Source: Granulibacter bethesdensis (lineage in GTDB: Bacteria > Pseudomonadota > Alphaproteobacteria > Acetobacterales > Acetobacteraceae). Taken from it: 64,000 bases of DNA. Location: the NCBI RefSeq assembly GCF_001889525.1, contig NZ_CP018192.1, positions 1,152,501 through 1,216,500 on the forward strand, written 5' to 3'. Under the pieces are notes generated by a model. That model was not told the origin of the DNA and did no database searches. It saw only the letters and a list, made by a program, of their open reading frames with translations. Shown piece by piece: positions 1 to 8,781 of this stretch; the first letter of the stretch is position 1, and every line of letters begins with the position of its first letter. Made by a program: the position numbers and the translations under genes.

Positions 1-781
1 CGGCGGTGTTGAATTTCTTGCCGAGCTCAAGGTCATTGGTGAGGATCATGCCGCCACGCGGGCCGCGCAGGGTCTTATGGGTGGTGGTGGTGACCACATG
101 CGCATGCGGCAGCGGGGACGGATAGATGCCGGCTGCGACCAGACCGGCAAAATGCGCCATGTCGACCATGAAATACGCGCCGACTTCATCTGCGACCTTA
201 CGGATGCGGGGGAAGTCGATGAAGCGCGGATAGGCAGAGCCACCCGCGATGATGATCTTCGGCTTGTGCTCACGGGCGAGGGCTTCCAGTTCCTCATAAT
301 CCAGCAGGCCGTCTTCCTTGCGGACGCCGTACTGTACTGCGTTGAACCACTTGCCGCTGACAGTGGGGGCCGCACCATGGGTCAGATGGCCGCCAGCGGC
401 GAGGCTCATGCCCAGAATGGTATCGCCCGGCTTGGCCAGGGCGAAGAACACCGCACCATTCGCCTGTGCGCCGGAATGCGGCTGCACATTGGCGAATTCG
501 CAGCCGAACAGCTGCTTGGCGCGGTCAATGGCGAGCTGCTCGGCGATGTCGACCGCCGCGCAACCACCGTAGTAGCGCTTGCCGGGATAACCCTCGGCAT
601 ATTTATTGGTCAGGACGGAACCCTGAGCTTCCAGAACCGCCGCAGAAACGATGTTTTCGCTGGCGATCAGTTCGATACCGTCTTCCTGACGGTGAAATTC
701 TTTTTCAAGGGCCGCGAACAGGTCGGGATCAGTATCGGCGAGGCGTGCGCCGAAAAAGGCATCAAGGGCGGATGCGGACAT
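1..781 (-). CDS. glyA: Serine hydroxymethyltransferase, C-terminal part missing at window edge
   Basis: PLP enzyme that interconverts serine and glycine and loads tetrahydrofolate with a one-carbon unit in the cytoplasm. The minus-strand frame is open from the window edge. It reads [10 protein letters not shown] near the N-terminus, [15 protein letters not shown] after that, and the PLP-lysine motif [14 protein letters not shown] with Lys at about residue 236; all are diagnostic of SHMT. I chose the ATG at 781 because an AAGG lies 8 nt upstream. An in-frame ATG at 790 is also possible but has no spaced ribosome site. The C-terminal third or so lies outside the window. Confidence 0.95.
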   Translation of the reverse strand, partial: MSASALDAFFGARLADTDPDLFAALEKEFHRQEDGIELIASENIVSAAVLEAQGSVLTNKYAEGYPGKRYYGGCAAVDIAEQLAIDRAKQLFGCEFANVQPHSGAQANGAVFFALAKPGDTILGMSLAAGGHLTHGAAPTVSGKWFNAVQYGVRKEDGLLDYEELEALAREHKPKIIIAGGSAYPRFIDFPRIRKVADEVGAYFMVDMAHFAGLVAAGIYPSPLPHAHVVTTTTHKTLRGPRGGMILTNDLELGKKFNTA

Positions 782-999
782 TGTATTCATCCTTGGACGG
801 TCATGAGAGCAACTTGATTGCGTCAGCTAACACAATCGGGACGTGTTTGGAAACACCGACTATCCTTGCGCCCGATAGGCGCTGTCGATCACAGGAAGAC
901 AATTATAAAATTCCCTGGACAGGCTGCTCAGACATTTCCGACATGGAGAGGCGGTTCTGCATCCATAAGGCTTTATTTGTGCTGAGGAGTCCTCCCTCT

Positions 1000-2499
1000 A
1001 TGTCTTCTCCTGATGCTTCAATCACGGGCAGGCCTGCTCATAGCCTGTTTTCACGCAAGCCGATTACCGAAATTGATGAGCATAAGGGTGAGCTGAAGCG
1101 TGCCCTGAATGCCTGGCATATGATCGCATTGGGAATCGGTGTTATCATCGGTGCAGGGCTGTTTTCACTGACCGGGCTTGCCGCGGGTGATTATGCCGGC
1201 CCGGCAGTCGTGATCAGCTTCATGATCGCTGCCATCGGATGCGGGCTGGCCGGATGCTGTTACTCCGAACTGGCCAGCATGATCCCGGTCGCTGGAAGTG
1301 CCTACACCTATTCTTATGCCACATTGGGCGAACTGGTCGGCTGGATCATCGGCTGGGATCTGGTGCTGGAATATGCTGTGGGCGCCGCCACCGTTGCTTC
1401 CAGCTGGACCAGCTATTTCAAGGTGTTGCTTGCCCAGTTCGGGCTTGCCCTGCCGCCACGCTTGACCGCATCGCCTTTCAGCATCGTGGAACTGGCAGAT
1501 CATTCCCATGTGCATGGGCTGATCAACCTTCCCGCTTTTATCGTTGTCGTGGCGGTGTCGGTGGTACTGATGCGTGGCGTGACCGGGTCGGCATGGTTGA
1601 ATGCCGTCATCGTCATGCTGAAGCTCACCATCGTCGTGCTTGTGATCGTACTGGGCGCATCCTACGTGAACCCCGCGAATTACGTGCCTTTCATCCCAGA
1701 GAATACGGGGGAGTTCGGCCATTTCGGATTATCCGGCGTGATGCGGGGCGCGGCGGTGATTTTTTTCTCCTATGTCGGCTTTGATGCCGTTTCAACTGCG
1801 GCGCAGGAGGCTTATAATCCCCAGCGTGACGTGCCGCTTGGCATTCTTGGTTCTTTGGCGATCTGTGCCATTCTCTATGTCGGCTTCGGCCTGGTGTTGA
1901 CGGGGATCGTCAATTATCAGGAACTTGGCAGTATGGTGGACAAAATGGCGCCTATTTCGACCGCCATTTCCAGAACGCCTTATGCTTGGCTGAAATCCGC
2001 CATCTATGTCGGCATTCTATGCGGCTACACGACAGTGGTGCTGGTGCTGCTGATGGGGCAGAGCCGGGTTTTCTATTCCATGGCATCGGACGGATTATTG
2101 CCCGCTATTTTTGCGCGCGTTCATCCGCAATGGCGAACCCCGTGGCTTACCAATCTGCTTTTTATGATTTTCGCGGGCTTGATGGCTGCCTTTGTGCCCG
2201 GTTCGTGGCTGGGGGAGGCGACCTCCATCGGCACGCTGCTGGCGTTCATTCTGGTCTGCATCGGCGTGATGGTGTTGCGCAGGACTGATCCGGACCGTCC
2301 ACGTCGGTTCAGGACCCCTTTTGTCCCGCTTGTACCGTTGGTCGGAATCCTGTTCTGCGGCGCGATGATGCTATCGCTGGATATCTGGACATGGGTTCGT
2401 CTGATCGTATGGCTGATCATCGGACTGGTCGTGTTTTTCGGTTACAGCCGGAAACGGAGCTTGTTGGCGCGTCAGGCGGCCATGAATGAGGTGGGCTGA
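1000..2499 (+). CDS. APC-family amino acid permease
   Basis: Inner-membrane amino acid/polyamine transporter of the APC superfamily, cationic-amino-acid-transporter-like, 499 residues. The first helix carries the family signature GIGVIIGAGLFSLTG, and about twelve hydrophobic segments follow up to a short basic C-terminus. The open frame extends far upstream to 466, but the ATG at 1000 is preceded by GAGGAG and begins a normal hydrophilic N-terminus. The upstream part overlaps the glyA gene on the other strand and is spurious. Substrate cannot be read from sequence. The gene ends just before a bidirectional terminator shared with bamE. Confidence 0.88.
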   Translation: MSSPDASITGRPAHSLFSRKPITEIDEHKGELKRALNAWHMIALGIGVIIGAGLFSLTGLAAGDYAGPAVVISFMIAAIGCGLAGCCYSELASMIPVAGSAYTYSYATLGELVGWIIGWDLVLEYAVGAATVASSWTSYFKVLLAQFGLALPPRLTASPFSIVELADHSHVHGLINLPAFIVVVAVSVVLMRGVTGSAWLNAVIVMLKLTIVVLVIVLGASYVNPANYVPFIPENTGEFGHFGLSGVMRGAAVIFFSYVGFDAVSTAAQEAYNPQRDVPLGILGSLAICAILYVGFGLVLTGIVNYQELGSMVDKMAPISTAISRTPYAWLKSAIYVGILCGYTTVVLVLLMGQSRVFYSMASDGLLPAIFARVHPQWRTPWLTNLLFMIFAGLMAAFVPGSWLGEATSIGTLLAFILVCIGVMVLRRTDPDRPRRFRTPFVPLVPLVGILFCGAMMLSLDIWTWVRLIVWLIIGLVVFFGYSRKRSLLARQAAMNEVG

Positions 2500-2505
2500 T
2501 GTCAA

Positions 2506-2540
2506 TAAGGAAAAGGCCGGTGAAAACCGGCCTTTCTGAT
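2506..2540. terminator. Bidirectional rho-independent terminator
   Basis: An inverted repeat (AAAGGCCGGT, short A-rich loop, ACCGGCCTTT) lies between the converging permease and bamE genes. It is flanked by A residues on one side and T residues on the other, so it can stop transcription from both directions. A similar GGCCGGT-type terminator follows the tRNA-Pro gene. Confidence 0.8.
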
Positions 2541-2577
2541 ATTGGGATCGTCTGAAGAAAAAGCAGAGCGGGAATAA

Positions 2578-3087
2578 TCAGCGATCGCCGCCGAACCGTC
2601 CGCCTGGTGCATTGCCGGCACCACCGCCCATGCCGCCTGCATTGAAACGGCCGACATTGCCAAACAATTGCTGCATCCAGGATGCCTCGCTGCCCGGGGA
2701 AGGGGTTGCACGCCGGACCATACTGACGGGCGCCGCATCATCCTTGCCGTAGAGCTTGATGTTCTTCAGCACGCCGTTCTGATCGAACGAGACCGTGACC
2801 ACGCTCTGCTGGAGAATATCATTGGTCCCGGCAATCTGCATTTCGGTGGTCTGGGTGATATAGACCCACTGGTTATTATCGAACGTGGCTTTTGTCGTCG
2901 GGGAGCCGAGCAGGGAGGCGACATCCGCCTGGGTCGAGGTTCCGGGCGTCAGCTCCTTCAGCAGATCGACATCGACCTTATTGCCGCGAACGACTCTGTC
3001 CGGGGCGAAGAAGCTGCATCCGCCCAGCAGCGTGGCGCACAGCGTCAGCGCGGCAAGAGTGCGGGATATGGTGGCTGTGCGGCGCAA
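2578..3087 (-). CDS. bamE: Outer membrane protein assembly factor BamE (SmpA/OmlA family lipoprotein)
   Basis: Lipoprotein subunit of the BAM complex that inserts beta-barrel proteins in the outer membrane. Residues 1-24 form a lipoprotein signal with lipobox LGGC (Cys24). The SmpA/OmlA fold follows, with LTPGTSTQADVASLLGSPT (helix and hairpin) and the strand NNQWVYITQ. The C-terminus is a low-complexity Gly-rich tail (GGMGGGAGNAPGGRFGG) that is longer than in the enterobacterial protein. It converges on the permease gene and is divergent from the DUF177 gene. Confidence 0.85.
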   Translation of the reverse strand: MRRTATISRTLAALTLCATLLGGCSFFAPDRVVRGNKVDVDLLKELTPGTSTQADVASLLGSPTTKATFDNNQWVYITQTTEMQIAGTNDILQQSVVTVSFDQNGVLKNIKLYGKDDAAPVSMVRRATPSPGSEASWMQQLFGNVGRFNAGGMGGGAGNAPGGRFGGDR

Positions 3088-3329
3088 GACGTATCCTCAA
3101 TCGGAATCGGCGTTCAGCGGAGGTCTACAGACACATGATGGCCTGCCCCTTCGGGGTGTCATGCTTGGCCGTTTCTGTCAATCACACTGTTGCGCGAGCG
3201 ATCCTTCCCATAAGACACCAAGGCATTCAGCCCGTGTGGAAAGGGCTATGAAAAAATGGTGGCAGGGCCTGCTTTGCCGCCAGCTTCCGGTTATTCTGAC
3301 AGTGCTTTATCTCAGGAAGACGAATCGCG

Positions 3330-3872
3330 ATGCAGCCCGAATTTTCCAGACTGATCCAGCCTGATATCATTCCTGTGGGCGGCAGGACGGTCGATATCAA
3401 GGCGCGTGCCGAGGAATGCGCAGCTATTGCCAGCCGGCTGGGGCTGGAGGCGGTGGCCACGTTCTCCTGCGTCTTCGTTCTGGAACCGCAGCGCGGCGGC
3501 GTGATTCGTGCCCACGGCCGGATGGAGGCTGCTGTTACCCAGACATGCGTGGTCAGCCTTGAGCCTTTCAGGGCGAAGATCAAAGAGAGTTTTACCCTGC
3601 GTCTGACGCCAGAACACAAGCTTAATCCTGATTTCGATATCGAGGAGGAGGAAGACGAAGTTCCCTATACCGGGGATCAGATCGATCTCGGTGAAGTGGC
3701 AGTGGAGCAGCTGGCCCTCACCCTCGACCCTTACCCCCGCAAGCCCGGGGTCACTTTTGAATCAGGAGAAGACGAAGCAGCAGAAGATGAATCCGCAGAG
3801 CAGGCGGACTCAGCCAGGGAGAATCCGTTTTTGCGTCTCGCGGCGCTGAAAAAGCCGGTCAACGATCTTTAA
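3330..3872 (+). CDS. DUF177 / YceD family protein
   Basis: 180-residue cytoplasmic protein of the YceD (DUF177) family, found upstream of rpmF in most bacteria and linked to 23S rRNA/ribosome assembly; bacterial function is not firmly known. The sequence shows the conserved block VTQTCVVSLEPF followed by an acidic stretch (FDIEEEEDEVPY) and GDQIDLGEVAVEQLALTLDPYPRKPG, the family hallmark. The acidic C-terminus (EDEAAEDESAE) is unusually long. The gene opens the block DUF177-rpmF-plsX-fabH. Confidence 0.88.
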   Translation: MQPEFSRLIQPDIIPVGGRTVDIKARAEECAAIASRLGLEAVATFSCVFVLEPQRGGVIRAHGRMEAAVTQTCVVSLEPFRAKIKESFTLRLTPEHKLNPDFDIEEEEDEVPYTGDQIDLGEVAVEQLALTLDPYPRKPGVTFESGEDEAAEDESAEQADSARENPFLRLAALKKPVNDL

Positions 3873-4118
3873 AGAGGCCGATGAGCACAGATTCTGCGCA
3901 TTCACGTATTTGAATCGAACAGCGATCTCCGCTACAGAGCGCTCCATACAGTGTCTATGACCGGTCATGGCAGCCCGGTTCCGGACGCTGAGTGTTTTTC
4001 TTGCGGTGTCCGCCGGTCTCTGCTAGACGCCGCGCCTCACGACTTTGCCGAACTCTCAAGGGGTTTCGCCGCCAATGGGGCGGTCACACCCCGTTTGATA
4101 ATAAGAAGGGCCTGTTCC

Positions 4119-4331
4119 ATGGCTGTTCCGAAGAAGAAAACCTCGCCCTCACGGCGTGGCATGCGTCGCAGCCATCAGGCGCTGACGGGTGAAGCCTATA
4201 CCGAATGCTCGAATTGTGGCGAACTGAAGCGTCCCCATCATGTCTGCGGCCATTGCGGCCATTATGATGGCCGTGAAGTTGCTGCTGCCGGAAATTCCGG
4301 TCGTGGCCTGAAGGGCGTGGTGCGGGTCTGA
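4119..4331 (+). CDS. rpmF: 50S ribosomal protein L32
   Basis: Small 70-residue large-subunit protein. It begins [19 protein letters not shown], the canonical L32 start, and carries a four-Cys zinc site [18 protein letters not shown] (Cys32, Cys35, Cys45, Cys48). The start ATG follows AAGAAGGG. An upstream in-frame ATG at 3951 is not needed. The stop codon lies inside a perfect 20-bp palindrome that separates it from plsX. Confidence 0.95.
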   Translation: MAVPKKKTSPSRRGMRRSHQALTGEAYTECSNCGELKRPHHVCGHCGHYDGREVAAAGNSGRGLKGVVRV

Positions 4332-4341
4332 TCAGACCCGC
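4322..4341. repeat. Perfect 20-bp palindrome over the rpmF stop codon
   Basis: The ten bases GCGGGTCTGA are followed at once by their reverse complement, with the rpmF TGA in the middle. There is no T-run, so it is not a classical terminator. A processing or attenuation element between rpmF and plsX is possible. Confidence 0.55.
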
Positions 4342-4401
4342 CTGCATCCGGCCATTCGGATATCCGGTTACAGTCAGTCAGGCAGTATAAGGGCATCAGA
4401 C

Positions 4402-5508
4402 GTGGCCTCCAAAACGGCGGCAGACCATTTCAATCGTGATTCTTTCGTTCTCGCAATTGATGCGATGGGGGGAGACCACGCGCCAGAGATCGTGGTCGAA
4501 GGCATGGCCATCGCCGCCGAACGCCATCCGGATGCGCGCTTTCTGCTGGTTGGGGATGAAACCCTGCTGGCCCCTCTGCTGGCACGCTGGCCGAGGGCTG
4601 CTTCCGTTTGTACCGTCCGGCACGCGCCTGTAAAAGTAACAGGCGAAATGAAGGCGGCCGCTGCATTGCGGCTCCGGGATTCGTCCATGCGGATCGCTAT
4701 CGACGCGGTAGCGCATGGCGAAGCATCCGGTGTCGTCTCAGCGGGCAATTCAGGCGCCTTGCTGGCGCTGGCCAAAATCATTCTCAAGACTTTGCCCGGA
4801 ATTGATCGTCCGGCGCTGGCGGCTATCATGCCATCGGCGCGGGGCGATATTCTGATGCTCGATCTCGGCGCGAATGTGCTGTGTGATCCTCGCAATCTGG
4901 TTGAATTCGCGATCATGGGGGATGTCTTTGCGCGCAGTGTGCTGGGCCTGACGGCGCCACGTATCGGGCTTCTCAATGTGGGTTCCGAGGAGCAGAAGGG
5001 CGACGACCGCATTCGGACCGCCGCCGAGATGTTGCGCACGAGCCATCTGGCACAGCAATTCCACGGCTTTGTCGAAGGCCACGATATTGCAGGCGGGACG
5101 ACCGACGTCGTGGTTGCAGATGGCTTCTCCGGCAATATCGCGCTCAAGACCGCCGAAGGCACAGCAAAGATGTTGGGTGGCCTTCTGAAGCAGATATTTA
5201 CCAGTACAATTCTTGCGCGTCTGGGCTATCTGCTGGCCCGCGGGGGGTTGGAGCGTCTGCGGGAATGGCTTGACCCACGGCGTTATAATGGCGCTGTTCT
5301 CGTCGGCCTGAATGGTGTCGTGGTCAAATCGCATGGCGGCACCGATGCGCAGGGGTTTGCACATGCGGTCGATGTGGGCATGGATATGGTATCCAATCGT
5401 TCCAGTGATCGCATCCGTGAAGGAATCGCGAAACTGGTCGAGCTTTCCGGAGCAGCTCATCCTGTCCGGGATAAGGATGGAACAGCACAATTGGCTGAAG
5501 CCCGCTAG
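4402..5508 (+). CDS. plsX: Phosphate acyltransferase PlsX
   Basis: Converts acyl-ACP and phosphate to acyl-phosphate for glycerolipid synthesis; peripheral membrane enzyme. The 368-residue protein has the family N-terminus LAIDAMGGDHAPEIVVEG, the block VSAGNSGALLALA, LDLGANVLCDP and VADGFSGNIALKTAEG. The start is a GTG at 4402, and I see no strong ribosome site. It is followed after 37 nt by fabH, the usual partner that primes fatty acid synthesis. Confidence 0.95.
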   Translation: MASKTAADHFNRDSFVLAIDAMGGDHAPEIVVEGMAIAAERHPDARFLLVGDETLLAPLLARWPRAASVCTVRHAPVKVTGEMKAAAALRLRDSSMRIAIDAVAHGEASGVVSAGNSGALLALAKIILKTLPGIDRPALAAIMPSARGDILMLDLGANVLCDPRNLVEFAIMGDVFARSVLGLTAPRIGLLNVGSEEQKGDDRIRTAAEMLRTSHLAQQFHGFVEGHDIAGGTTDVVVADGFSGNIALKTAEGTAKMLGGLLKQIFTSTILARLGYLLARGGLERLREWLDPRRYNGAVLVGLNGVVVKSHGGTDAQGFAHAVDVGMDMVSNRSSDRIREGIAKLVELSGAAHPVRDKDGTAQLAEAR

Positions 5509-5545
5509 ATTTTGCGGGTAGGAAACGGAAAAGAGAAACGCGACG

Positions 5546-6514
5546 ATGAAGCGTTCCATAATCGCCGGCGTCGGCGCGTATTTGCCCAGCACTGTGGTCA
5601 GCAACGATGAACTGGCAAAGCGTGTGGACACGTCTGATGCCTGGATCCGCGAGCGGACCGGAATAGAGCAGCGTTATCTTGCAACGGCTGATGAAAGCTG
5701 TGCCTTTATGGCGGCCCGTGCCGCTGAGCGTGCCCTTGCCCATGCCGGAATGACCGCGGATGACGTAGACACTATTCTGGTGGCAACCAGCACCCCCGAT
5801 CAGGTCTTTCCGGCTGTTGCCGTACGGGTGCAGGCTTTGCTGGGAACTAAAAAAGGATTTGGATTTGACCTTTCCGCCGCCTGCAGCGGCTTCGTGTATG
5901 GCCTTTCCATGGGAGATGCGCTGATCCGCAGTGGTCAGGCCAAGGGCGTGCTGGTGATCGGGGCGGAGGTTTTTTCCCGCCTGCTGGATTGGGATGACCG
6001 GCGTACCAATGTGCTGTTCGGAGATGGGGCCGGAGCGGTTTTTCTACGCGCATCCACGGATAATGATGATCCAGCACGAGGCATTCTGTCGACACATCTC
6101 CATTCGGAAGGAGAATTCGGCGATATTCTGTTCATTGATGGGGCTAATGGTGTCGCTGGTCATCCCGGCACCATTGTTATGAATGGCAGGGAAGTTTTCC
6201 GCCACGCTGTCGGTAAAATGGCGCAGGCGGTTGAGGAAGCAATGGCCGCCAATGATCTGACCCCGGCCGATATTGATTGGCTGGTGCCGCATCAGGCCAA
6301 TTTGCGCATCATTGAGGCGATGGGCAAAAAGCTGGATCTGCCGCCGGAAAAGGTGGTTGTGACCGTCAATCGGCATGCCAACACATCGGCCGCGTCTATT
6401 CCGCTGGCATTGAATGAGGCGGTCCAGGATGGGCGTATCAAGCCCGGCTCTGTCGTGCTGATGGAAGCGCTGGGTGGTGGCCTTACCTGGGGTTCCGCGA
6501 TTCTTCGCATGTAA
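5546..6514 (+). CDS. fabH: 3-oxoacyl-ACP synthase III (FabH)
   Basis: Condenses an acyl-CoA primer with malonyl-ACP to start type II fatty acid synthesis. The 322 residues carry the full Cys-His-Asn triad: Cys113 in DLSAACSGF, His249 in VPHQAN and Asn279 in NRHANTSAAS. The C-terminal GGGLTWGSAILR closes the active site as in E. coli FabH. The ATG at 5546 follows GAAACGCGACG. Operon with plsX. Confidence 0.95.
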   Translation: MKRSIIAGVGAYLPSTVVSNDELAKRVDTSDAWIRERTGIEQRYLATADESCAFMAARAAERALAHAGMTADDVDTILVATSTPDQVFPAVAVRVQALLGTKKGFGFDLSAACSGFVYGLSMGDALIRSGQAKGVLVIGAEVFSRLLDWDDRRTNVLFGDGAGAVFLRASTDNDDPARGILSTHLHSEGEFGDILFIDGANGVAGHPGTIVMNGREVFRHAVGKMAQAVEEAMAANDLTPADIDWLVPHQANLRIIEAMGKKLDLPPEKVVVTVNRHANTSAASIPLALNEAVQDGRIKPGSVVLMEALGGGLTWGSAILRM

Positions 6515-6633
6515 TTACAAAGCCTGTGCCATTTGCTTATCTGTTGCTGAGATGCAACAGGTAAGTGGTCATGCAAGTGTTTGATCCTCCGAGATTTGTT
6601 GACTGTTTGCATCGACCTCCGTAGCGTGTCTGC

Positions 6634-6957
6634 ATGCATACCGTGACCCGCGCGCATCTGGCTGAGACGATCTATACGCAGGTCGGTTTGTCGAGAAATG
6701 ACTCGGCACTCCTGCTTGAGACCGTGCTTGAGCGCATGTCATCCGCGCTTGAGGCTGGAGAATCGGTAAAAATCAGCGGGTTCGGGACATTTTCTGTCCG
6801 ACAGAAAGGTCGCCGGATTGGTCGTAATCCCAAGACGGGGATTGAAGTACCGATCATGCCACGCCGCGTTCTGGTCTTCCGGCCCAGTCAGGTTTTGAAA
6901 GCACTTGCAAACGGACTGACACCGCCGACCATCGCTGATACTGGGGATGACGAATGA
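6634..6957 (+). CDS. ihfA: Integration host factor subunit alpha
   Basis: DNA-bending HU/IHF-family protein; partners with IHF-beta, which is not in the window. The 107 residues include the conserved core [24 protein letters not shown] and the beta-arm tip around [15 protein letters not shown]. The C-terminal tail of about ten residues ([11 protein letters not shown]) is acidic. Its TGA overlaps the ATG of the MerR gene (ATGA), so the two are translationally coupled. Confidence 0.93.
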   Translation: MHTVTRAHLAETIYTQVGLSRNDSALLLETVLERMSSALEAGESVKISGFGTFSVRQKGRRIGRNPKTGIEVPIMPRRVLVFRPSQVLKALANGLTPPTIADTGDDE

Positions 6958-7616
6958 CCACTGCTGTGGACGGCTTCCCGGAGCAGGGGGGAAATGAGAC
7001 AGGGCCGGATTATGATCCGGCGGATGAAGCTTCCAGAGCGTCAAGACTGCGCAAGGCCCCCACCGCTTTTCGTACGATCAGCGAGGTGGCGGATGAGCTT
7101 CATATTCCTCAGCATGTGCTGCGTTTCTGGGAAACCAAATTTCCCCAGGTCAAACCGCTGAAGCGTGGTGGGGGACGCCGTTATTATCGTCCGGATGATA
7201 TTGCCCTTCTGCGCCGTATCTCGGATTTGCTGTATATTCAAGGCTATACCATCAAAGGTGTACAAAGGCTGCTCAGGGAAGGTGGCGGCCGGCTGTCGGA
7301 TAATATCCCACCCCCGCGTGCTGATGAACGCGCGGATATCGACGCTGGGGCCGGGCAGGGGGGATCATCCCTTTCCGTGTCCTCCGGGCGTTCGGTGCAG
7401 GGGGAGGCTTCTTCGACTTCTTCTGGCGAGCTTTCTCAGATTCAGACGTCTTCTGCATCTGAAGCGGCCATGGAGGCAGAGATCAAACGCCTCCGTGCCG
7501 CTCTTCAGCAAACTCATGCCGCTTTGCTCGAGGAACGCAGCAGGGCTGATCATCTCCGTTCCTTGCTGGAAGCATTAATCGATGAGCTGGGTGATATTCG
7601 TCAGGTTTTACCATAA
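6954..7616 (+). CDS. MerR family transcriptional regulator
   Basis: 220-residue DNA-binding protein. Residues about 40-105 form a MerR winged helix ([56 protein letters not shown]). A Ser/Gly-rich linker follows, then a C-terminal coiled coil ([33 protein letters not shown]) for dimerisation. No Cys-rich metal site is seen. The ihfA-merR-tRNA-Pro order is common in alphaproteobacteria; the target genes are not known. Confidence 0.88.
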   Translation: MTTAVDGFPEQGGNETGPDYDPADEASRASRLRKAPTAFRTISEVADELHIPQHVLRFWETKFPQVKPLKRGGGRRYYRPDDIALLRRISDLLYIQGYTIKGVQRLLREGGGRLSDNIPPPRADERADIDAGAGQGGSSLSVSSGRSVQGEASSTSSGELSQIQTSSASEAAMEAEIKRLRAALQQTHAALLEERSRADHLRSLLEALIDELGDIRQVLP

Positions 7617-7756
7617 GCAATAATGTGCACGGTTTTTGCCGTGCTGTGTGGTGTCCGTTGAGAACTGAAACCCTCTGAGCATTCTCGCAATGTATGTTTC
7701 TTGGGTTCGCTCTCTTGCGGAAGGAACGTCCCCCTGCTACACGGCACCCACATTGA

Positions 7757-7830
7757 CGGGCAGTAGCGCAGCCTGGTAGCGCATCAGTCTGGGGGACTGG
7801 GGGTCGTGGGTTCGAATCCCGCCTGCCCGA
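7757..7830 (+). tRNA. tRNA-Pro (anticodon GGG)
   Basis: Cloverleaf folds by eye: acceptor CGGGCAG/CTGCCCG, D-arm GCGC..GCGC, anticodon stem TCAGT/ACTGG with loop CTGGGGG (anticodon GGG) and T-arm GTGGG TTCGAAT CCCGC. Discriminator is A. CCA is not encoded (TAT follows). A strong terminator starts six bases later. Confidence 0.92.
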
Positions 7831-7833
7831 TAT

Positions 7834-7872
7834 GAAAAAGGCCGGTTCCTGAGGGAACCGGCCTTTTTCATT
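7834..7872. terminator. Bidirectional rho-independent terminator after tRNA-Pro
   Basis: AAAAAGGCCGGTTCC, a four-base loop, then GGAACCGGCCTTTTT forms a long perfect stem with A and T runs outside. It can terminate the tRNA on the plus strand and the lipoprotein gene on the minus strand. Confidence 0.88.
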
Positions 7873-7882
7873 GGATTATGCC

Positions 7883-8311
7883 TCAGTCGCGATGCCAGCT
7901 GACCGGGATCGGGGACGTGGCGGAATGATTCCAGACCTCGTGCCCACGATACTCGATGGTGCAGGCGGGCATTGTCAGTGTGGCAAGCAGGCGATTACCC
8001 GTGAATTGCCCCTGAAAGACATTGCTGCCTATTGTTTCCTTGAAAAAACCGTTCTCGTTGATCAGAGGCGTAAAAACCAGACCGGAAGAGTAGGCATAAG
8101 TGATGGAATGATCGCCGACGGTGAATATGCCTGCGTGGGGTGCCGTGCAGCCGGGCGAAGCTCCTGCGATGATACGGGCATGGGCCTTGTAACTGGCATC
8201 ATGCAAGCTGAGCGGGTAATAAACTGGCTTCCCGGCCCGCAAATCAGGATCAGGCTGGGAACAGGCGGATAGCCCGATCAGAAGGATTGCAATGGCGGCT
8301 GGCTTGTTCAT
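7883..8311 (-). CDS. Small putative lipoprotein, unknown function
   Basis: 142 residues from the ATG at 8311. The N-terminus MNKPAAIAILLIGLSAC is a lipoprotein signal with Cys at about 17, so the product should be anchored in the outer or inner membrane facing the periplasm. The mature part contains two later Cys (SPGCTAPHAG, MPACTIEYRG) and the motif EYRGHEVWNHS. The overall look is of a small membrane-associated beta-barrel-like domain; no family was named with confidence. The open frame continues upstream to 8560 over the start of cutA, but only the internal ATG gives an exported protein. Confidence 0.7.
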   Translation of the reverse strand: MNKPAAIAILLIGLSACSQPDPDLRAGKPVYYPLSLHDASYKAHARIIAGASPGCTAPHAGIFTVGDHSITYAYSSGLVFTPLINENGFFKETIGSNVFQGQFTGNRLLATLTMPACTIEYRGHEVWNHSATSPIPVSWHRD

Positions 8312-8440
8312 GGCAGTCTGTCCTCGGCTGACGGGCAGATAGGCGGCAGCATCCGGCAGCAGAGCCATGATTCTGACCGATCTTGTTGTTTCATTACCTC
8401 GGTGGAGGAAAGGCGGCAACGGCCTCACGAAGGGAAAGCC

Positions 8441-8770
8441 ATGACAGAAGAAAAGCCGGTTGTGGTTTATGCGACCTGCGCTGATGAGGAAGAGGCGTGC
8501 CGCATCGGACGGGCCTTGATTGAGGCTGGCCTGGCTGCCTGCGTGAACATGCGGCCCCATACAGCGATTTATCGCTGGAACGGCCAGATTGAGGAAGGAG
8601 CCGAATTTGGTCTTCTGATCAAGACGACCGCCTCACAACAGGAGGCTGCCATGGCCTTGATCAGGCAGATGCACAGCTATGAGCTGCCGGGTATTCTTTC
8701 TCTGCATGTAGCGGGAGGAGATCCCGCCTATTTGCAATGGATATGCGACAATGCAGGTGGTCAGCGGTGA
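8441..8770 (+). CDS. cutA: Divalent cation tolerance protein CutA
   Basis: 109-residue trimeric ferredoxin-like-fold protein. The family blocks are VVVYATCADEEEACRIGRAL, GLAACVNM, YRWNGQIEEGAEFGLLIKTT and HSYELPGILSLHVAGGDPAYLQWI. The ATG at 8441 follows AAGGGAAAGCC, so it is preferred over the upstream ATG at 8402. Linked to copper tolerance in E. coli, but its general biochemical role is unclear. Confidence 0.93.
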   Translation: MTEEKPVVVYATCADEEEACRIGRALIEAGLAACVNMRPHTAIYRWNGQIEEGAEFGLLIKTTASQQEAAMALIRQMHSYELPGILSLHVAGGDPAYLQWICDNAGGQR

Positions 8771-8781
8771 GGATGGCAATC

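Noticed and set aside
466-999. N-terminal extension of the permease
   Set aside because: Runs antisense to glyA; the start at 1000 has a ribosome site and a normal N-terminus.
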